Assembly: GCF_014205765.1 (NCBI RefSeq)
Contig: NZ_JACIIZ010000001.1
Coordinates: 615,100-679,099 of the forward strand
Direction: 5' to 3'
Length of the DNA stretch: 64,000 nucleotides
Origin: Nitrospirillum iridis
GTDB lineage: Bacteria; Pseudomonadota; Alphaproteobacteria; Azospirillales; Azospirillaceae
Shown: piece by piece, positions 26,572 through 34,482 of the stretch
How the letters are laid out: each line of letters opens with the position of its first letter
Numbering within the stretch: position 1 is the stretch's first letter
Translations under genes and position numbers: made by a program
The notes under the pieces: model-generated
Told to the model about the DNA's origin: nothing
Database searches by the model: none
The model's input: only the letters and a program-made list of their open reading frames with translations

Positions 26572-26865
26572 ATGGCCGACCCCAGCAACCGCGTCGCCAC
26601 CCATGTCATGCTGCACGGGCGGGTGCAGGGCGTTTACTACCGCGGCTGGACGGTGGAGCAGGCGTTGGACCTGGGGCTGGACGGTTGGGTGCGTAACCGG
26701 AGCGATGGCACGGTGGAGGCGCTATTCGCCGGCACGCCGGTGGCGGTGGCCGAGATGGTCGACCGTTGCCGCCGCGGCCCCACCCACGCCGTGGTGACCG
26801 AGGTGGTGGCCAAGCCCGGCACCGATCCCGGCGCCATGGGCTTCCACAAGTTGCCGACCATCTGA
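26572..26865 (+). CDS. acyP: Acylphosphatase
   Basis: 97 aa, the normal size. It hydrolyses carboxyl-phosphate bonds such as acetyl phosphate. Signature HGRVQGVYYRGW carries the phosphate-binding loop and catalytic Arg24; GWVRNRSDGTVEAL carries catalytic Asn42. Start ATG 26572 follows GCGGAG. It is a single-gene unit, with an interspersed repeat upstream and a strong shared terminator hairpin downstream facing ctrA. Confidence 0.95.
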   Translation: MADPSNRVATHVMLHGRVQGVYYRGWTVEQALDLGLDGWVRNRSDGTVEALFAGTPVAVAEMVDRCRRGPTHAVVTEVVAKPGTDPGAMGFHKLPTI

Positions 26866-26871
26866 AAGTAA

Positions 26872-26906
26872 AAGGCCGCGTCGCCCCAAGGGGCGGCTCG
26901 CGGCCT
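26872..26906. terminator. Probable bidirectional terminator between acyP and ctrA
   Basis: AAGGCCGCG-TCGCCCC-AA-GGGGCGG-CTCGCGGCCTT folds into a long GC-rich hairpin with AAGGCC/GGCCTT ends. It lies between the stops of two convergent genes and would give A-rich/T-rich flanks only on one side (AAGTAAAA), best suited to ctrA transcripts. Confidence 0.65.
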
Positions 26907-26933
26907 TGATCGCTCTTCCGGCAGGGGGCGGGC

Positions 26934-27635
26934 TCAGCTGGCCGCCTGTTGCTGGGCCTCGTTGGGATCGCGCAGAACATAGCCACGGCCCCAGACGGTC
27001 TCGATGTAGTTGGTGCCATCCGTCGCCTGGGCCAGCTTCTTGCGCAGCTTGCAGACGAAGACGTCGATGATCTTCAGTTCCGGTTCATCCATGCCACCGT
27101 AGAGATGGTTGAGGAACATCTCCTTGGTCAGGGTGGTGCCCTTGCGCAGCGACAGCAATTCCAGGATGCCGTATTCCTTGCCCGTCAGGTGCAAGGGCTG
27201 GCCGGAAACCTCCACCGAGCGCGTATCCAGGTTCACGGTCAATGGGCCGGTGCGGATGACGCTTTCCGAATGCCCCTTGCTGCGGCGGACGATGGCCTGC
27301 ATGCGGGCCAGCAGTTCGCGCTTGTCAAAGGGCTTGGTTAAATAGTCGTCCGCGCCGAAGCCCAGGCCCTTGAGCTTGGCGTCCAGCTCCGTCAGGCCGG
27401 AAAGGATGAGAATCGGCGTTGTCACCCGGGCCGACCGCAGGCGCCGCAGCACCTCATACCCGTCGATGTCGGGCAGCATCAGATCCAGGATGATGATGTC
27501 GTAGTCATACAGCTTTCCGATTTCCAGGCCATCTTCGCCCAGATCGGTGATGTCCACGATAAAGCCTTCGGATTTGAGCATCAATTGGATGCTCTTGGCC
27601 ATCGAGGGATCGTCTTCTACGACCAGTACTCTCAT
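26934..27635 (-). CDS. ctrA: Cell-cycle response regulator CtrA
   Basis: 233 aa OmpR-type DNA-binding response regulator, master regulator of cell cycle and, in many alphaproteobacteria, of motility. Receiver with acidic pocket Glu7-Asp8-Asp9 and phospho-acceptor Asp51 (IILDLMLPD), Lys in TKPFDKREL. The C-terminal winged helix contains [20 protein letters not shown] and [20 protein letters not shown], which matches the recognition region of Caulobacter CtrA as I remember it almost residue for residue. AGGGAAG lies before ATG 27635. It is divergent from fliI; the gap contains paired GTTAAC sites. No DivK/CckA/ChpT genes are in view. Confidence 0.96.
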   Translation of the reverse strand: MRVLVVEDDPSMAKSIQLMLKSEGFIVDITDLGEDGLEIGKLYDYDIIILDLMLPDIDGYEVLRRLRSARVTTPILILSGLTELDAKLKGLGFGADDYLTKPFDKRELLARMQAIVRRSKGHSESVIRTGPLTVNLDTRSVEVSGQPLHLTGKEYGILELLSLRKGTTLTKEMFLNHLYGGMDEPELKIIDVFVCKLRKKLAQATDGTNYIETVWGRGYVLRDPNEAQQQAAS

Positions 27636-27678
27636 GGGCGTCTTCCCTGAAAGAGGTGTAGTCTCTAGGACGCGGGCT

Positions 27679-27700
27679 GTTAACTGCCGACTAGGTTAAC
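27679..27700. promoter_or_regulatory. Paired GTTAAC sites in the ctrA-fliI gap
   Basis: GTTAAC at 27679-27684 and again at 27695-27700, i.e. TTAA boxes with 12 bases between them. CtrA recognises TTAA-N7-TTAA; the spacing here is longer, so these may be two half sites or a different operator. The position, about 45-65 bp upstream of ctrA and upstream of fliI, suits autoregulation. Confidence 0.35.
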
Positions 27701-27848
27701 AGATGCCGCGGCATTATGCTACGCGGGTAAGGCTATCCTTTAGCTATCTCACCCGTTGTGGACGCAAGACCGGTCCGCCCTGGGCGACAGGGTCGCGTTC
27801 ACAGGTAATGGCTTGATAACACCCGATGTTAGGGCGACGACACCGACC

Positions 27849-29186
27849 ATGATGTACGATCCCCGCCTACTGATCCCCGAGATTGAGGCGCTTGCCCCGT
27901 TCAAGATATTCGGACGGGTGAGTTCGGTGCTGGGCATGCTGGTGGAGGTCGGCGGGGTGGAGCGCCGCCTGTCCATCGGCGGGCGCTGCCGTGTCATCTC
28001 GCGCGGCGGCCGTCCCGTCCCCTGCGAGGTGGTGGGCTTCCGCAACGGCAAGGCCCTGCTGCTGCCCTACGGCACGCTGGAGGATATCGGTCTGGGCTGC
28101 AGGGCGGAGGTGGCGGAGGGCCAGCCGGAGATCAGCCCGACGCCCGCCTGGCTGGGCCGGGTGATCAACGCCCTGGGCGAACCGCTGGATGGCAAGGGCC
28201 CCTTGCCCATCGGCCCCGTCGGCAACCCGATCAAGGCCGCCCCGCCCCAGGCCAGCACGCGCAAGCGGGTGGGGGCGAAGATCGATCTGGGCGTGCGCTC
28301 CATCAACACCTTCCTGTCCTGCTGCCGGGGGCAGCGCATGGGCATCTTCGCCGGTTCCGGCGTGGGCAAGTCGGTGCTGATGTCCATGCTGGCGCGCTAT
28401 ACCGCCGCCTCGGTCACCGTCATCGGCCTGATCGGTGAACGCGGCCGCGAGGTGCAGGAATTCATCGAGGACGACCTGGGGGAAGAGGGGCTGGCGCGCA
28501 GCGTGGTGGTGGTGGCCACCAGCGATGAGCCGCCGCTGATGCGCCGCCAGGCCGCCTACATGACCTTCGCGGTGGCGGAGCATTTCCGCGACCAGGGCCA
28601 GGACGTGCTGTGCATGATGGACAGCGTCACCCGCTTCGCCATGGCCCAGCGCGAGATCGGCCTGTCGGCGGGGGAACCGCCCACCACCAAGGGCTATCCC
28701 CCCACCGTGTTCGCGGAGCTGCCGCGCCTGCTGGAACGGGCCGGTCCCGGGGCGGGCGACGGCACCATCACCGGCCTGTTCACCGTGCTCGTGGACGGCG
28801 ACGACCATAACGAACCCATCGCCGACGCCGTGCGCGGCATCCTGGACGGCCACATCGTCATGGAACGCCGCATTGGCGAGCGCGGGCGCTATCCCGCCAT
28901 CAACATCCTGCGCAGCGTCTCGCGCACCATGCCGGACTGCAACACGGATGAGGAGAACGCCCTGGTCATCGCCGCCCGCCGCCTGATGTCATCCTATGCC
29001 GACATGGAGGAGATGATCCGCCTGGGCGCCTACCGCCGGGGCAGCGATCCGCAGGTGGACCGCGCGATCGAGCTGAACCCCCATATCGAGGGCTTCCTGC
29101 GCCAGGGCCGGCATGAACGCAGCGACCTCGCCACCGGCTACGCCCAGCTTCAGGCCATCCTGAACGGCGCCCCCTGGCCGGTTTGA
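27849..29186 (+). CDS. fliI: Flagellar export ATPase FliI
   Basis: 445 aa F1-beta-like ATPase of the flagellar type III export apparatus, hexameric at the cytoplasmic face. Walker A AGSGVGKS around residues 168-175, Walker [11 protein letters not shown], and the export-ATPase signature [19 protein letters not shown] 27849 gives the length and N-terminus usual for FliI; the frame extends to a TTG at 27756 but that region is promoter. fliJ follows 20 bp downstream. These two genes are separated from, and opposite in strand to, the main flagellar run. Confidence 0.96.
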   Translation: MMYDPRLLIPEIEALAPFKIFGRVSSVLGMLVEVGGVERRLSIGGRCRVISRGGRPVPCEVVGFRNGKALLLPYGTLEDIGLGCRAEVAEGQPEISPTPAWLGRVINALGEPLDGKGPLPIGPVGNPIKAAPPQASTRKRVGAKIDLGVRSINTFLSCCRGQRMGIFAGSGVGKSVLMSMLARYTAASVTVIGLIGERGREVQEFIEDDLGEEGLARSVVVVATSDEPPLMRRQAAYMTFAVAEHFRDQGQDVLCMMDSVTRFAMAQREIGLSAGEPPTTKGYPPTVFAELPRLLERAGPGAGDGTITGLFTVLVDGDDHNEPIADAVRGILDGHIVMERRIGERGRYPAINILRSVSRTMPDCNTDEENALVIAARRLMSSYADMEEMIRLGAYRRGSDPQVDRAIELNPHIEGFLRQGRHERSDLATGYAQLQAILNGAPWPV

Positions 29187-29206
29187 GACCGGCACGATCC
29201 TAAGTC

Positions 29207-29644
29207 ATGAAGAGCCTGAAGACCCTGATCCGCCTGCACAAGAACGAGGTTGACGACAAGCGCCGCCACCTGACGCAGTTGCGTGAGCATGACGACCAGC
29301 TGGCCGCCCGGCGCCGGCAGTTCGAGGCCCAGGTGGAGATGGAGCGCCAGCTGTCCGGCACGTCGGTCGACATGGCCATGGCCTTCGCCAACTACATTCC
29401 CCAGATCAAGCTGCAGCGCAACGCCCTGGAGCAGGCCCGGCTGCAGCTGGTCATCGCCATCCGCCGGGCGGAGGAGGACCTGGCCCAGGCCTTCCAGGAA
29501 CTGAAGCGCTTCGAACTGGCGGAGGAGGAGCGCATCCGGCAGGAAAAGGCCGAACTGGCCCGCAAGGAATCCATGATGCTGGACGAGGTGGCCGCCCAAC
29601 GCCACACCCGCCAGCAAGGGGAGGGCGGGTCAGGGGAGGAGTAG
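29207..29644 (+). CDS. fliJ: Flagellar export chaperone/coupling protein FliJ
   Basis: 145 aa, almost entirely charged coiled coil (KSLKTLIRLHKNEVDDKRRHLTQL, ALEQARLQLVIAIRRAEEDLAQAFQELKRFELAEEERIRQEK), the shape of FliJ, the stalk that couples FliI to FlhA. Identification rests on size, coiled-coil character and position directly after fliI, since FliJ is poorly conserved. The C-terminus is Gly/Glu-rich. A 9-bp-arm hairpin follows the stop. Confidence 0.85.
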   Translation: MKSLKTLIRLHKNEVDDKRRHLTQLREHDDQLAARRRQFEAQVEMERQLSGTSVDMAMAFANYIPQIKLQRNALEQARLQLVIAIRRAEEDLAQAFQELKRFELAEEERIRQEKAELARKESMMLDEVAAQRHTRQQGEGGSGEE

Positions 29645-29664
29645 GCCCGCTGTCCGTCTCATAC

Positions 29665-29695
29665 CAGCGGCACGAGATTCTGACTGGTGCCGCTG
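29665..29695 (+). terminator. Hairpin after fliJ
   Basis: CAGCGGCAC (29665-29673) pairs with GTGCCGCTG (29687-29695) around a 13-base loop, 21 bp after the fliJ stop. There is no T run, so termination would be imperfect or Rho-assisted. It overlaps the second copy of the shared intergenic sequence. Confidence 0.4.
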
Positions 29696-29789
29696 TAACC
29701 CGCGACTGCGGGCGCCGGAGCTTTCCGGGAAGCGTAGCGGACTGGATGGTCGCGCCCGGCGATTGAGGGACGGCAAAATGTCGTCGGTA
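29696..29789. repeat. Copy 2 of the short intergenic sequence also seen at 19078
   Basis: CGACTGCGGGCGCCGGAG is identical to the copy near 19080; the following AAAATGTCGTCGGTAT matches the earlier AAATGCCGCAGGTAT at most positions. The segment fills most of the gap between fliJ and the aldo/keto reductase gene. Confidence 0.4.
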
Positions 29790-30617
29790 TCAGTTGAAAT
29801 CGTCGGGATGCGGGCCCAGCCGGCCGTGGGGATCGTCCAGGCCGGCGATGGCGGCCTGGTCGGCCTCGTCCAGGCGGAAGTCGAAGACGGCGATGTTCTC
29901 GCGGATGCGATGCGGGGTGACGGATTTGGGGATGACGCCCAATCCCAGATCCAGATGCCAGCGGATGACGATCTGGGCCGGCGTGCGTTCATGCTTACGG
30001 GCGATTTCGGCCAGCGCCGGGTGGTCCAGCAGGGTGCCCTGACCCAGGGGACTCCACGACTGGGTGACGATGCCGTGCCGCTCATGGAAGGCGCGCAATT
30101 CCCGCTGCTGGAACCGGGGGTGCAATTCCACCTGGTTCACGGAGGGCACGACGCCCGTCTCCTCGATCAGCTGGGTCAACTGCGCGGCGGTGAAGTTGGA
30201 TACGCCGATGGAGCGCGCCTTGCCGCTTTCCCGGAGCGCGATCAGGGCCCGCCAGATTTCCAGATGGCGGCCCTGGTTGGGAATGGGCCAATGGATGAGA
30301 TAAAGATCGACGGCGTTCAGCTCCAGCCGCGTCAAGCTGGCATCCAGGGCGGCGGCCGGCGCGTCGGTGCCGTGGCCGTCGTTCCACAGCTTGGTGGTCA
30401 CGAAAACCTGGCTGCGGGGAATGCCGGTGCTGCGCAGTCCCTGGCCCACGCCCGTCTCGTTGCGGTAGAGGGCGGCCGTATCCACCAGCCGGTATCCGGC
30501 CTCCAGCGCCATGCCCACCACCGGGCCCGCTTGGCTGTCCGGCGTTCGCCAGAGGCCCAGGCCCAGCTGGGGCATGGCGCGGCCGTCGTTCAGCATCAGG
30601 GTCGGCTGGTCGGTCAT
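29790..30617 (-). CDS. Aldo/keto reductase (2,5-diketo-D-gluconate reductase type)
   Basis: 275 aa NADPH-dependent oxidoreductase of the AKR superfamily, TIM barrel. The catalytic tetrad is visible: Asp46 and Tyr51 (VDTAALYRNE), Lys76 (VTTKLW), His109 (LYLIHWP). Also ARSIGVSNFTAAQL, VELHPRFQQREL and the cofactor segment IPKSVTPHRIREN, which favours NADPH. The substrate could be 2,5-diketogluconate, methylglyoxal or another aldehyde; the sequence does not decide. It lies alone between fliJ and fliK and has no apparent link to motility. Confidence 0.92.
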   Translation of the reverse strand: MTDQPTLMLNDGRAMPQLGLGLWRTPDSQAGPVVGMALEAGYRLVDTAALYRNETGVGQGLRSTGIPRSQVFVTTKLWNDGHGTDAPAAALDASLTRLELNAVDLYLIHWPIPNQGRHLEIWRALIALRESGKARSIGVSNFTAAQLTQLIEETGVVPSVNQVELHPRFQQRELRAFHERHGIVTQSWSPLGQGTLLDHPALAEIARKHERTPAQIVIRWHLDLGLGVIPKSVTPHRIRENIAVFDFRLDEADQAAIAGLDDPHGRLGPHPDDFN

Positions 30618-30688
30618 GGGTCAGGTCCACTGTCGGAAATCCGGGGGCATTAACCAAAGTGGGACGCCGCCGGGTTCAGACAAGGGGC

Positions 30689-30730
30689 CTATAGCCGGCT
30701 GCGTTAAATCGGAACCGCAGCCGGCTATAG
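30689..30730. repeat. Perfect 15-bp-arm inverted repeat between fliK and the reductase gene
   Basis: CTATAGCCGGCTGCG (30689-30703) and its exact complement CGCAGCCGGCTATAG (30716-30730) flank a 12-base loop. It abuts the interspersed repeat at 30725. It may act as a transcription terminator for fliK or as part of a larger REP-like element. Confidence 0.6.
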
Positions 30731-30795
30731 CTGAGTCTGTCCGCGAGCAGCTTCACGCCCAAAGGCGATTTCACCTTTGGGCGATCTGCTCTAGA
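30725..30795 (+). repeat. Interspersed intergenic repeat, copy B, doubling as fliK hairpin
   Basis: CTATAGCTGAGTCTGTCCGC, GAGCAGCTTCACGCCCAAAG and GCGATTTCACCTTTGGGCGA follow one another and match copies at 26468 and (reversed) 3184-3325. GAGCAG/CTGCTC and GCCCAAAGG/CCTTTGGGC make one long imperfect stem whose end overlaps the fliK stop codon (minus strand). Confidence 0.6.
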
Positions 30796-33595
30796 TGCGG
30801 GTGATGGGGCCCGCGCCGGCACCGCCAGTGGGGGCGATGGCATGATCGACCCAGCCGTGGGCGCCGGTCTGGAAGGACAGGCCGCCGCTGTAACCCACGG
30901 CGGCCAGGCTGTTGCTGTAGATGCCGTGCAACTCCCGCGTCAGGCTGGTGGGCAGTAGCTGACGGGTGCGGATGACCAGGTCGAAGCGACCGGTCCAGAT
31001 CAGGCCGTCCAACTGCATGGGCCCTAGCTGTGACAGGTGCAGGTCGATGAGGAAGCGGCGCAAGGGCCGGGCCCGGCCGGCGCGGGCGGGGCCGCCTTCC
31101 TCCTCATTCCCGTCCTCGTCGTTGATGGCGCGGACGTGCACTTGCAGTCGCCCGACCTCGTCCCCGAAGGGCACGGCGTAGGTGCGCCATCCTTCCTTGT
31201 TGGGTTCCGAGGCCTGGGCCGCGATGCTGCTGAAGTCGTCCGCCAGGCGGGCGGACAGGCGGCCGCGTCCCGCCTTGCCCAGGGTGGACATGGCCTCCGA
31301 TCCCAGCCAGCCGCCGGCGTCGCCACCCCGCAGGGCCGCCAGGAAAATGACCAGGGTTTTGGTCAGCTGCGGCGTGGGGCGGGGCAGGATGCTTTCGATC
31401 AACTGGCGGGCCAAGGCAGGGTTGGCGGCGGCGATGACGGCCAAGGCCTCGCGCAGGGCCGGCCAATCCCGCCCACGCGCCGGATCAATGGGGGGCGGTG
31501 GCGCGTCCAGGTCCGCCACCGGCGTGGCGGCGGGCGCCAAATCCACCTTGGTGCCCAGGGGCAGATCGGTGCGGGCGTGCAGCAGGAAGGTGCCCCTGGG
31601 CGTTTCCACCACCGGCTGGCCGGCGCGTGTCAGGCCCACGACGGTGCCGGGCACCGTGGGGGCGACGCCGGGCCGGATGGCGGGGTCGGTGACCGGATCC
31701 TCCGGCGGCAGGATGCCGGGGGTCGGTGATTCCCCCATGCCTGGATGATCGGCGTCGGGCGGTTGGATGGACACCAGGGTGAAGCTGACGGTCTGGACGG
31801 GCGCCGGGTTGGCGGCCGCGCGCAGCGGGGTGGCATAAGCGACGGCGGCCGGTGCCGCGCTTGCCGTCGGCCCCACCGTCGCCGATGTCAACTCGGCCGC
31901 CTGCGGAGCGAGGGCGCCAGGCAGTAGGGTGGCCGCTGGAGCCATACCCGTGGGCCTGGCCGTCGGGACGCCCAGGACGGAAGGGGAGCCGCCGCCCAGG
32001 GCTGAGGGCGGGCCGGCCTGGCCGGTGGAGACGCCCGGTACCGAACTGGCCAGCACCGAACTGGCCAGCACCGAACTGGCCAGCGCGGGAACGACCGGCG
32101 CGTTCATCCGGGGGACCGGGGCGGCTGGTGAGGTGGAGGGGGCGCCGGCGGGCGCTGGGGGGGGCGCCGCCGCTTGCCCCGATGCCTGGCCGGATGGCGG
32201 TGGCGTGACGGCCGGGAGGGGGGAGAAGGGCGCGGCGGTTCCCGACGGCAGGCCCGTGCGCACAAAGCTGGGGCGGGTGTTCAGGAACAGGCTCCCGGCG
32301 ACGAAGGGCGCATCATCCCCAGCGGATGGCATGATGCGCGGCGCTGGTGCGCCGGGGGCTTGAGCGGGCGCCGCGCCGCCAGCCTTGGCACCCAGGTCCG
32401 GCAGGAAGCCCGGTTGGCCCAGGGCGGCCAGCCGTGTGGCCGCCTGGCCGAGGGGGGCGGCGGCGGGTGGTGGTGGGGTGGCGGCCGCCGAAGACGGGGA
32501 TGGCGGGACGGTGGGCGCGGGCGCCCCATCCCGTGGGGGGGCGCCGCCGGGTGCCGCCCCCGCCCCGGGTGTCGCCGACGGTGGCGGGGACGCGGGGTTC
32601 GATGCGCCGCCCGGGGCGCCCGGCGCGGCTGGCGCCGGTGCGGGGGTGGGTGTCGCCGTGGGACTTGATAGCGGTTGTTCCGGCGTGTCCGGCGCTGGCA
32701 TCCAGGAGGACAGGTCGGCCGGAACGGCACGGGCGGTCTGCGTTTGCGCCGCCAGCGGCGGCGCGATATCGGGCAGCAGGTCGGCCAAGGACGGCGCGGC
32801 ATTGCCGCCGGGGGCGGCCGGCGCCGCGCTCGCCGTTTGGCCACCCGTGGTGGGGGGCGATGATACGGCGGGCGTGCCGCCATTGTCCGTGGCGGTTCCC
32901 GGCTGGGGCGTGGGTGTGGGCTGGCTGGCGCCGCCTTGGGTGCCGGACGGTGACGCGGCCGTTGTCGGGCTGGGGGCGGGTTGGGTGGGGGCTGGCTGGC
33001 TGGGGGGCTGACGGTCGTCTGTCAGGTCCGGCTGGTCGCCGGTGTCACCCTGGGCGCGAACGATCAGACCCAGCCCTTGGCCCTGGCTGACGTCGGACGG
33101 GGGCGTCGCCGTCGCGACCGGGCCGGAGGCTGTCGCGTTGCCCGCCGGCGCTGGGCTCAGCAGCACAGCCGCCAGGGTGGTGCCCACCTGCAATACCGGC
33201 AGGGTGGCCGCCGGGCCAGCGGTCTGCGTCTGGGCCGCCGCCGTCTGAACGGCCGCGCCGCCGGCGGTCTGGCCGGTGGCTTGGCTCGCCGACTGCGCCA
33301 GCGCGGTGGCGGTCAAGGCCGCGCCGCTGGTTTGGGCGGGGATCTGCAGTGTCACCGGCCGGTCCGTGGGCAAGGGCTGGTCGCTGCGGACCTGCACGTC
33401 GCCGGCGGCGGTGCGCAGCGTGGCCTGGTCCCCCCGCTGCTCCGTCACCATGCCGCTGACGGCCAGCGCGCGGGCCAGGCCGGTCAGCTTGTCGGGCAGC
33501 TGGGTCACCGTCACCTGGCCCAGGACGGTGGGCGCCGCCCCGGCGCTGGCGCCGCTGGTCGGGGCAACGACGGATGGGGTCTGGACGCCGCTCAT
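30791..33595 (-). CDS. fliK: FliK-like flagellar hook-length control protein
   Basis: 934 aa. About 640 residues are low-complexity Pro/Ala/Thr/Gly, typical of the extended ruler region of FliK. The C-terminal 200 residues are folded: VGRLQVHVRAI, a charged loop, FLIDLHLSQLGPMQLDGLIWTGRFDLVIRTRQLLPTSLTREL, matching the FliK_C pattern (LHLxxLGxMxLxxxxxGxxxxV). Molecular ruler for the hook and substrate-specificity switch of the export gate. Start chosen as ATG 33595 (GGAG nine bases upstream); GTG 33601 is two codons earlier. A 15-bp unit is tandemly repeated three times near 32040-32084. Identity as FliK is likely rather than certain; position after flhG supports it. Confidence 0.68.
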   Translation of the reverse strand: MSGVQTPSVVAPTSGASAGAAPTVLGQVTVTQLPDKLTGLARALAVSGMVTEQRGDQATLRTAAGDVQVRSDQPLPTDRPVTLQIPAQTSGAALTATALAQSASQATGQTAGGAAVQTAAAQTQTAGPAATLPVLQVGTTLAAVLLSPAPAGNATASGPVATATPPSDVSQGQGLGLIVRAQGDTGDQPDLTDDRQPPSQPAPTQPAPSPTTAASPSGTQGGASQPTPTPQPGTATDNGGTPAVSSPPTTGGQTASAAPAAPGGNAAPSLADLLPDIAPPLAAQTQTARAVPADLSSWMPAPDTPEQPLSSPTATPTPAPAPAAPGAPGGASNPASPPPSATPGAGAAPGGAPPRDGAPAPTVPPSPSSAAATPPPPAAAPLGQAATRLAALGQPGFLPDLGAKAGGAAPAQAPGAPAPRIMPSAGDDAPFVAGSLFLNTRPSFVRTGLPSGTAAPFSPLPAVTPPPSGQASGQAAAPPPAPAGAPSTSPAAPVPRMNAPVVPALASSVLASSVLASSVPGVSTGQAGPPSALGGGSPSVLGVPTARPTGMAPAATLLPGALAPQAAELTSATVGPTASAAPAAVAYATPLRAAANPAPVQTVSFTLVSIQPPDADHPGMGESPTPGILPPEDPVTDPAIRPGVAPTVPGTVVGLTRAGQPVVETPRGTFLLHARTDLPLGTKVDLAPAATPVADLDAPPPPIDPARGRDWPALREALAVIAAANPALARQLIESILPRPTPQLTKTLVIFLAALRGGDAGGWLGSEAMSTLGKAGRGRLSARLADDFSSIAAQASEPNKEGWRTYAVPFGDEVGRLQVHVRAINDEDGNEEEGGPARAGRARPLRRFLIDLHLSQLGPMQLDGLIWTGRFDLVIRTRQLLPTSLTRELHGIYSNSLAAVGYSGGLSFQTGAHGWVDHAIAPTGGAGAGPITRI

Positions 33596-33669
33596 GGCCA
33601 CGGTCTCCGTCCTGTACGGTGAGACCTCCGCCCGTTACCGTCCGCCCCGCCGCCGCTGGCCACGCCGGA

Positions 33670-34482
33670 TCAGCCGCCGAGGTTCAGTCGATTGGCCACC
33701 GCCTCGATGTCGTGCGCGGCGTCCGAGGTGGGGAAGCGCACGAAGAGGGGCGACTGGTTGCGGATGGCCTCGCGCACCTTGGCGTCGCGGCGCACGATGC
33801 CACCCAGCTTGGGCGACATCTTCAGATAGCGCTGGCAGACGGTCAGCAGCTTCTCATACGTCTTCTCGCCCAGCGAGCGGCTGTCAGCCATGTTGATGAC
33901 CACCCGCAGATCGGCCATGGGGTTGGCCTGATAGCTGAGCTTCAGGAAGGCGTAGGCGTCGGTGATGGAGGTCGGCTCATCCGTTGTCACCACCAGGGTG
34001 GTGCCGGCCGGGCCGGAGAAGGTGCGCACCATGCGGTCCACGCCGGCACCCAGATCGATGACCACCCAGTCATAGCTCTTGGCGACATCGGCCAGTTCCG
34101 TCCGCAATTGGGTCAGGCGCGCCGGGGGCAGGTTGGCGAGGCTGCCGGAACCGGAGCGGCCGGCGATGATGTCGAAGCCGCCCTCGGGGAAGCGCTGGGC
34201 CGCCCCCTGCAGGGTCACCATGCCGTCGATCACCTGGCCCAGGTCGCGCTTGGGCATCAGGCCCAGCTGGATGTCGACGTTGGCCAGGCCCAGATCACCG
34301 TCGAACAGCAGTGTGCGCTTGCCGGTGCGGGCCAGGGCGTGCGCCAGCGTGACCGAAAAGAAGGTCTTGCCCACGCCGCCCTTGCCGCTGGCGACCGCCA
34401 GGATGTTCTGGCGTCGCAAGGGCATCACGTTGTCGGCGGCAAGCGCGGCGGGCACGCCGGCCGGGGAGAGTAGGTCGTTCAT
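33670..34482 (-). CDS. flhG: FlhG (FleN/YlxH) flagellar-number ATPase
   Basis: 270 aa MinD/ParA-type ATPase that limits polar flagellum number, usually antagonising FlhF. Deviant Walker A ASGKGGVGKT at residues 31-40, LLFDGDLGLANVDIQLGL, switch-II-like VVIDLGAG, and VVTTDEPTSITDAYAFLK, all hallmarks of FlhG. Start ATG 34482 overlaps the flhF stop as ATGA, so translation is coupled. It precedes fliK by 74 bp. Confidence 0.92.
   Translation of the reverse strand: MNDLLSPAGVPAALAADNVMPLRRQNILAVASGKGGVGKTFFSVTLAHALARTGKRTLLFDGDLGLANVDIQLGLMPKRDLGQVIDGMVTLQGAAQRFPEGGFDIIAGRSGSGSLANLPPARLTQLRTELADVAKSYDWVVIDLGAGVDRMVRTFSGPAGTTLVVTTDEPTSITDAYAFLKLSYQANPMADLRVVINMADSRSLGEKTYEKLLTVCQRYLKMSPKLGGIVRRDAKVREAIRNQSPLFVRFPTSDAAHDIEAVANRLNLGG

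Noticed and set aside
24410..26797. 795-codon open frame on the plus strand
   Set aside because: Antisense to the methyltransferase and lepB genes and ending inside acyP in another frame; it crosses an intergenic repeat.
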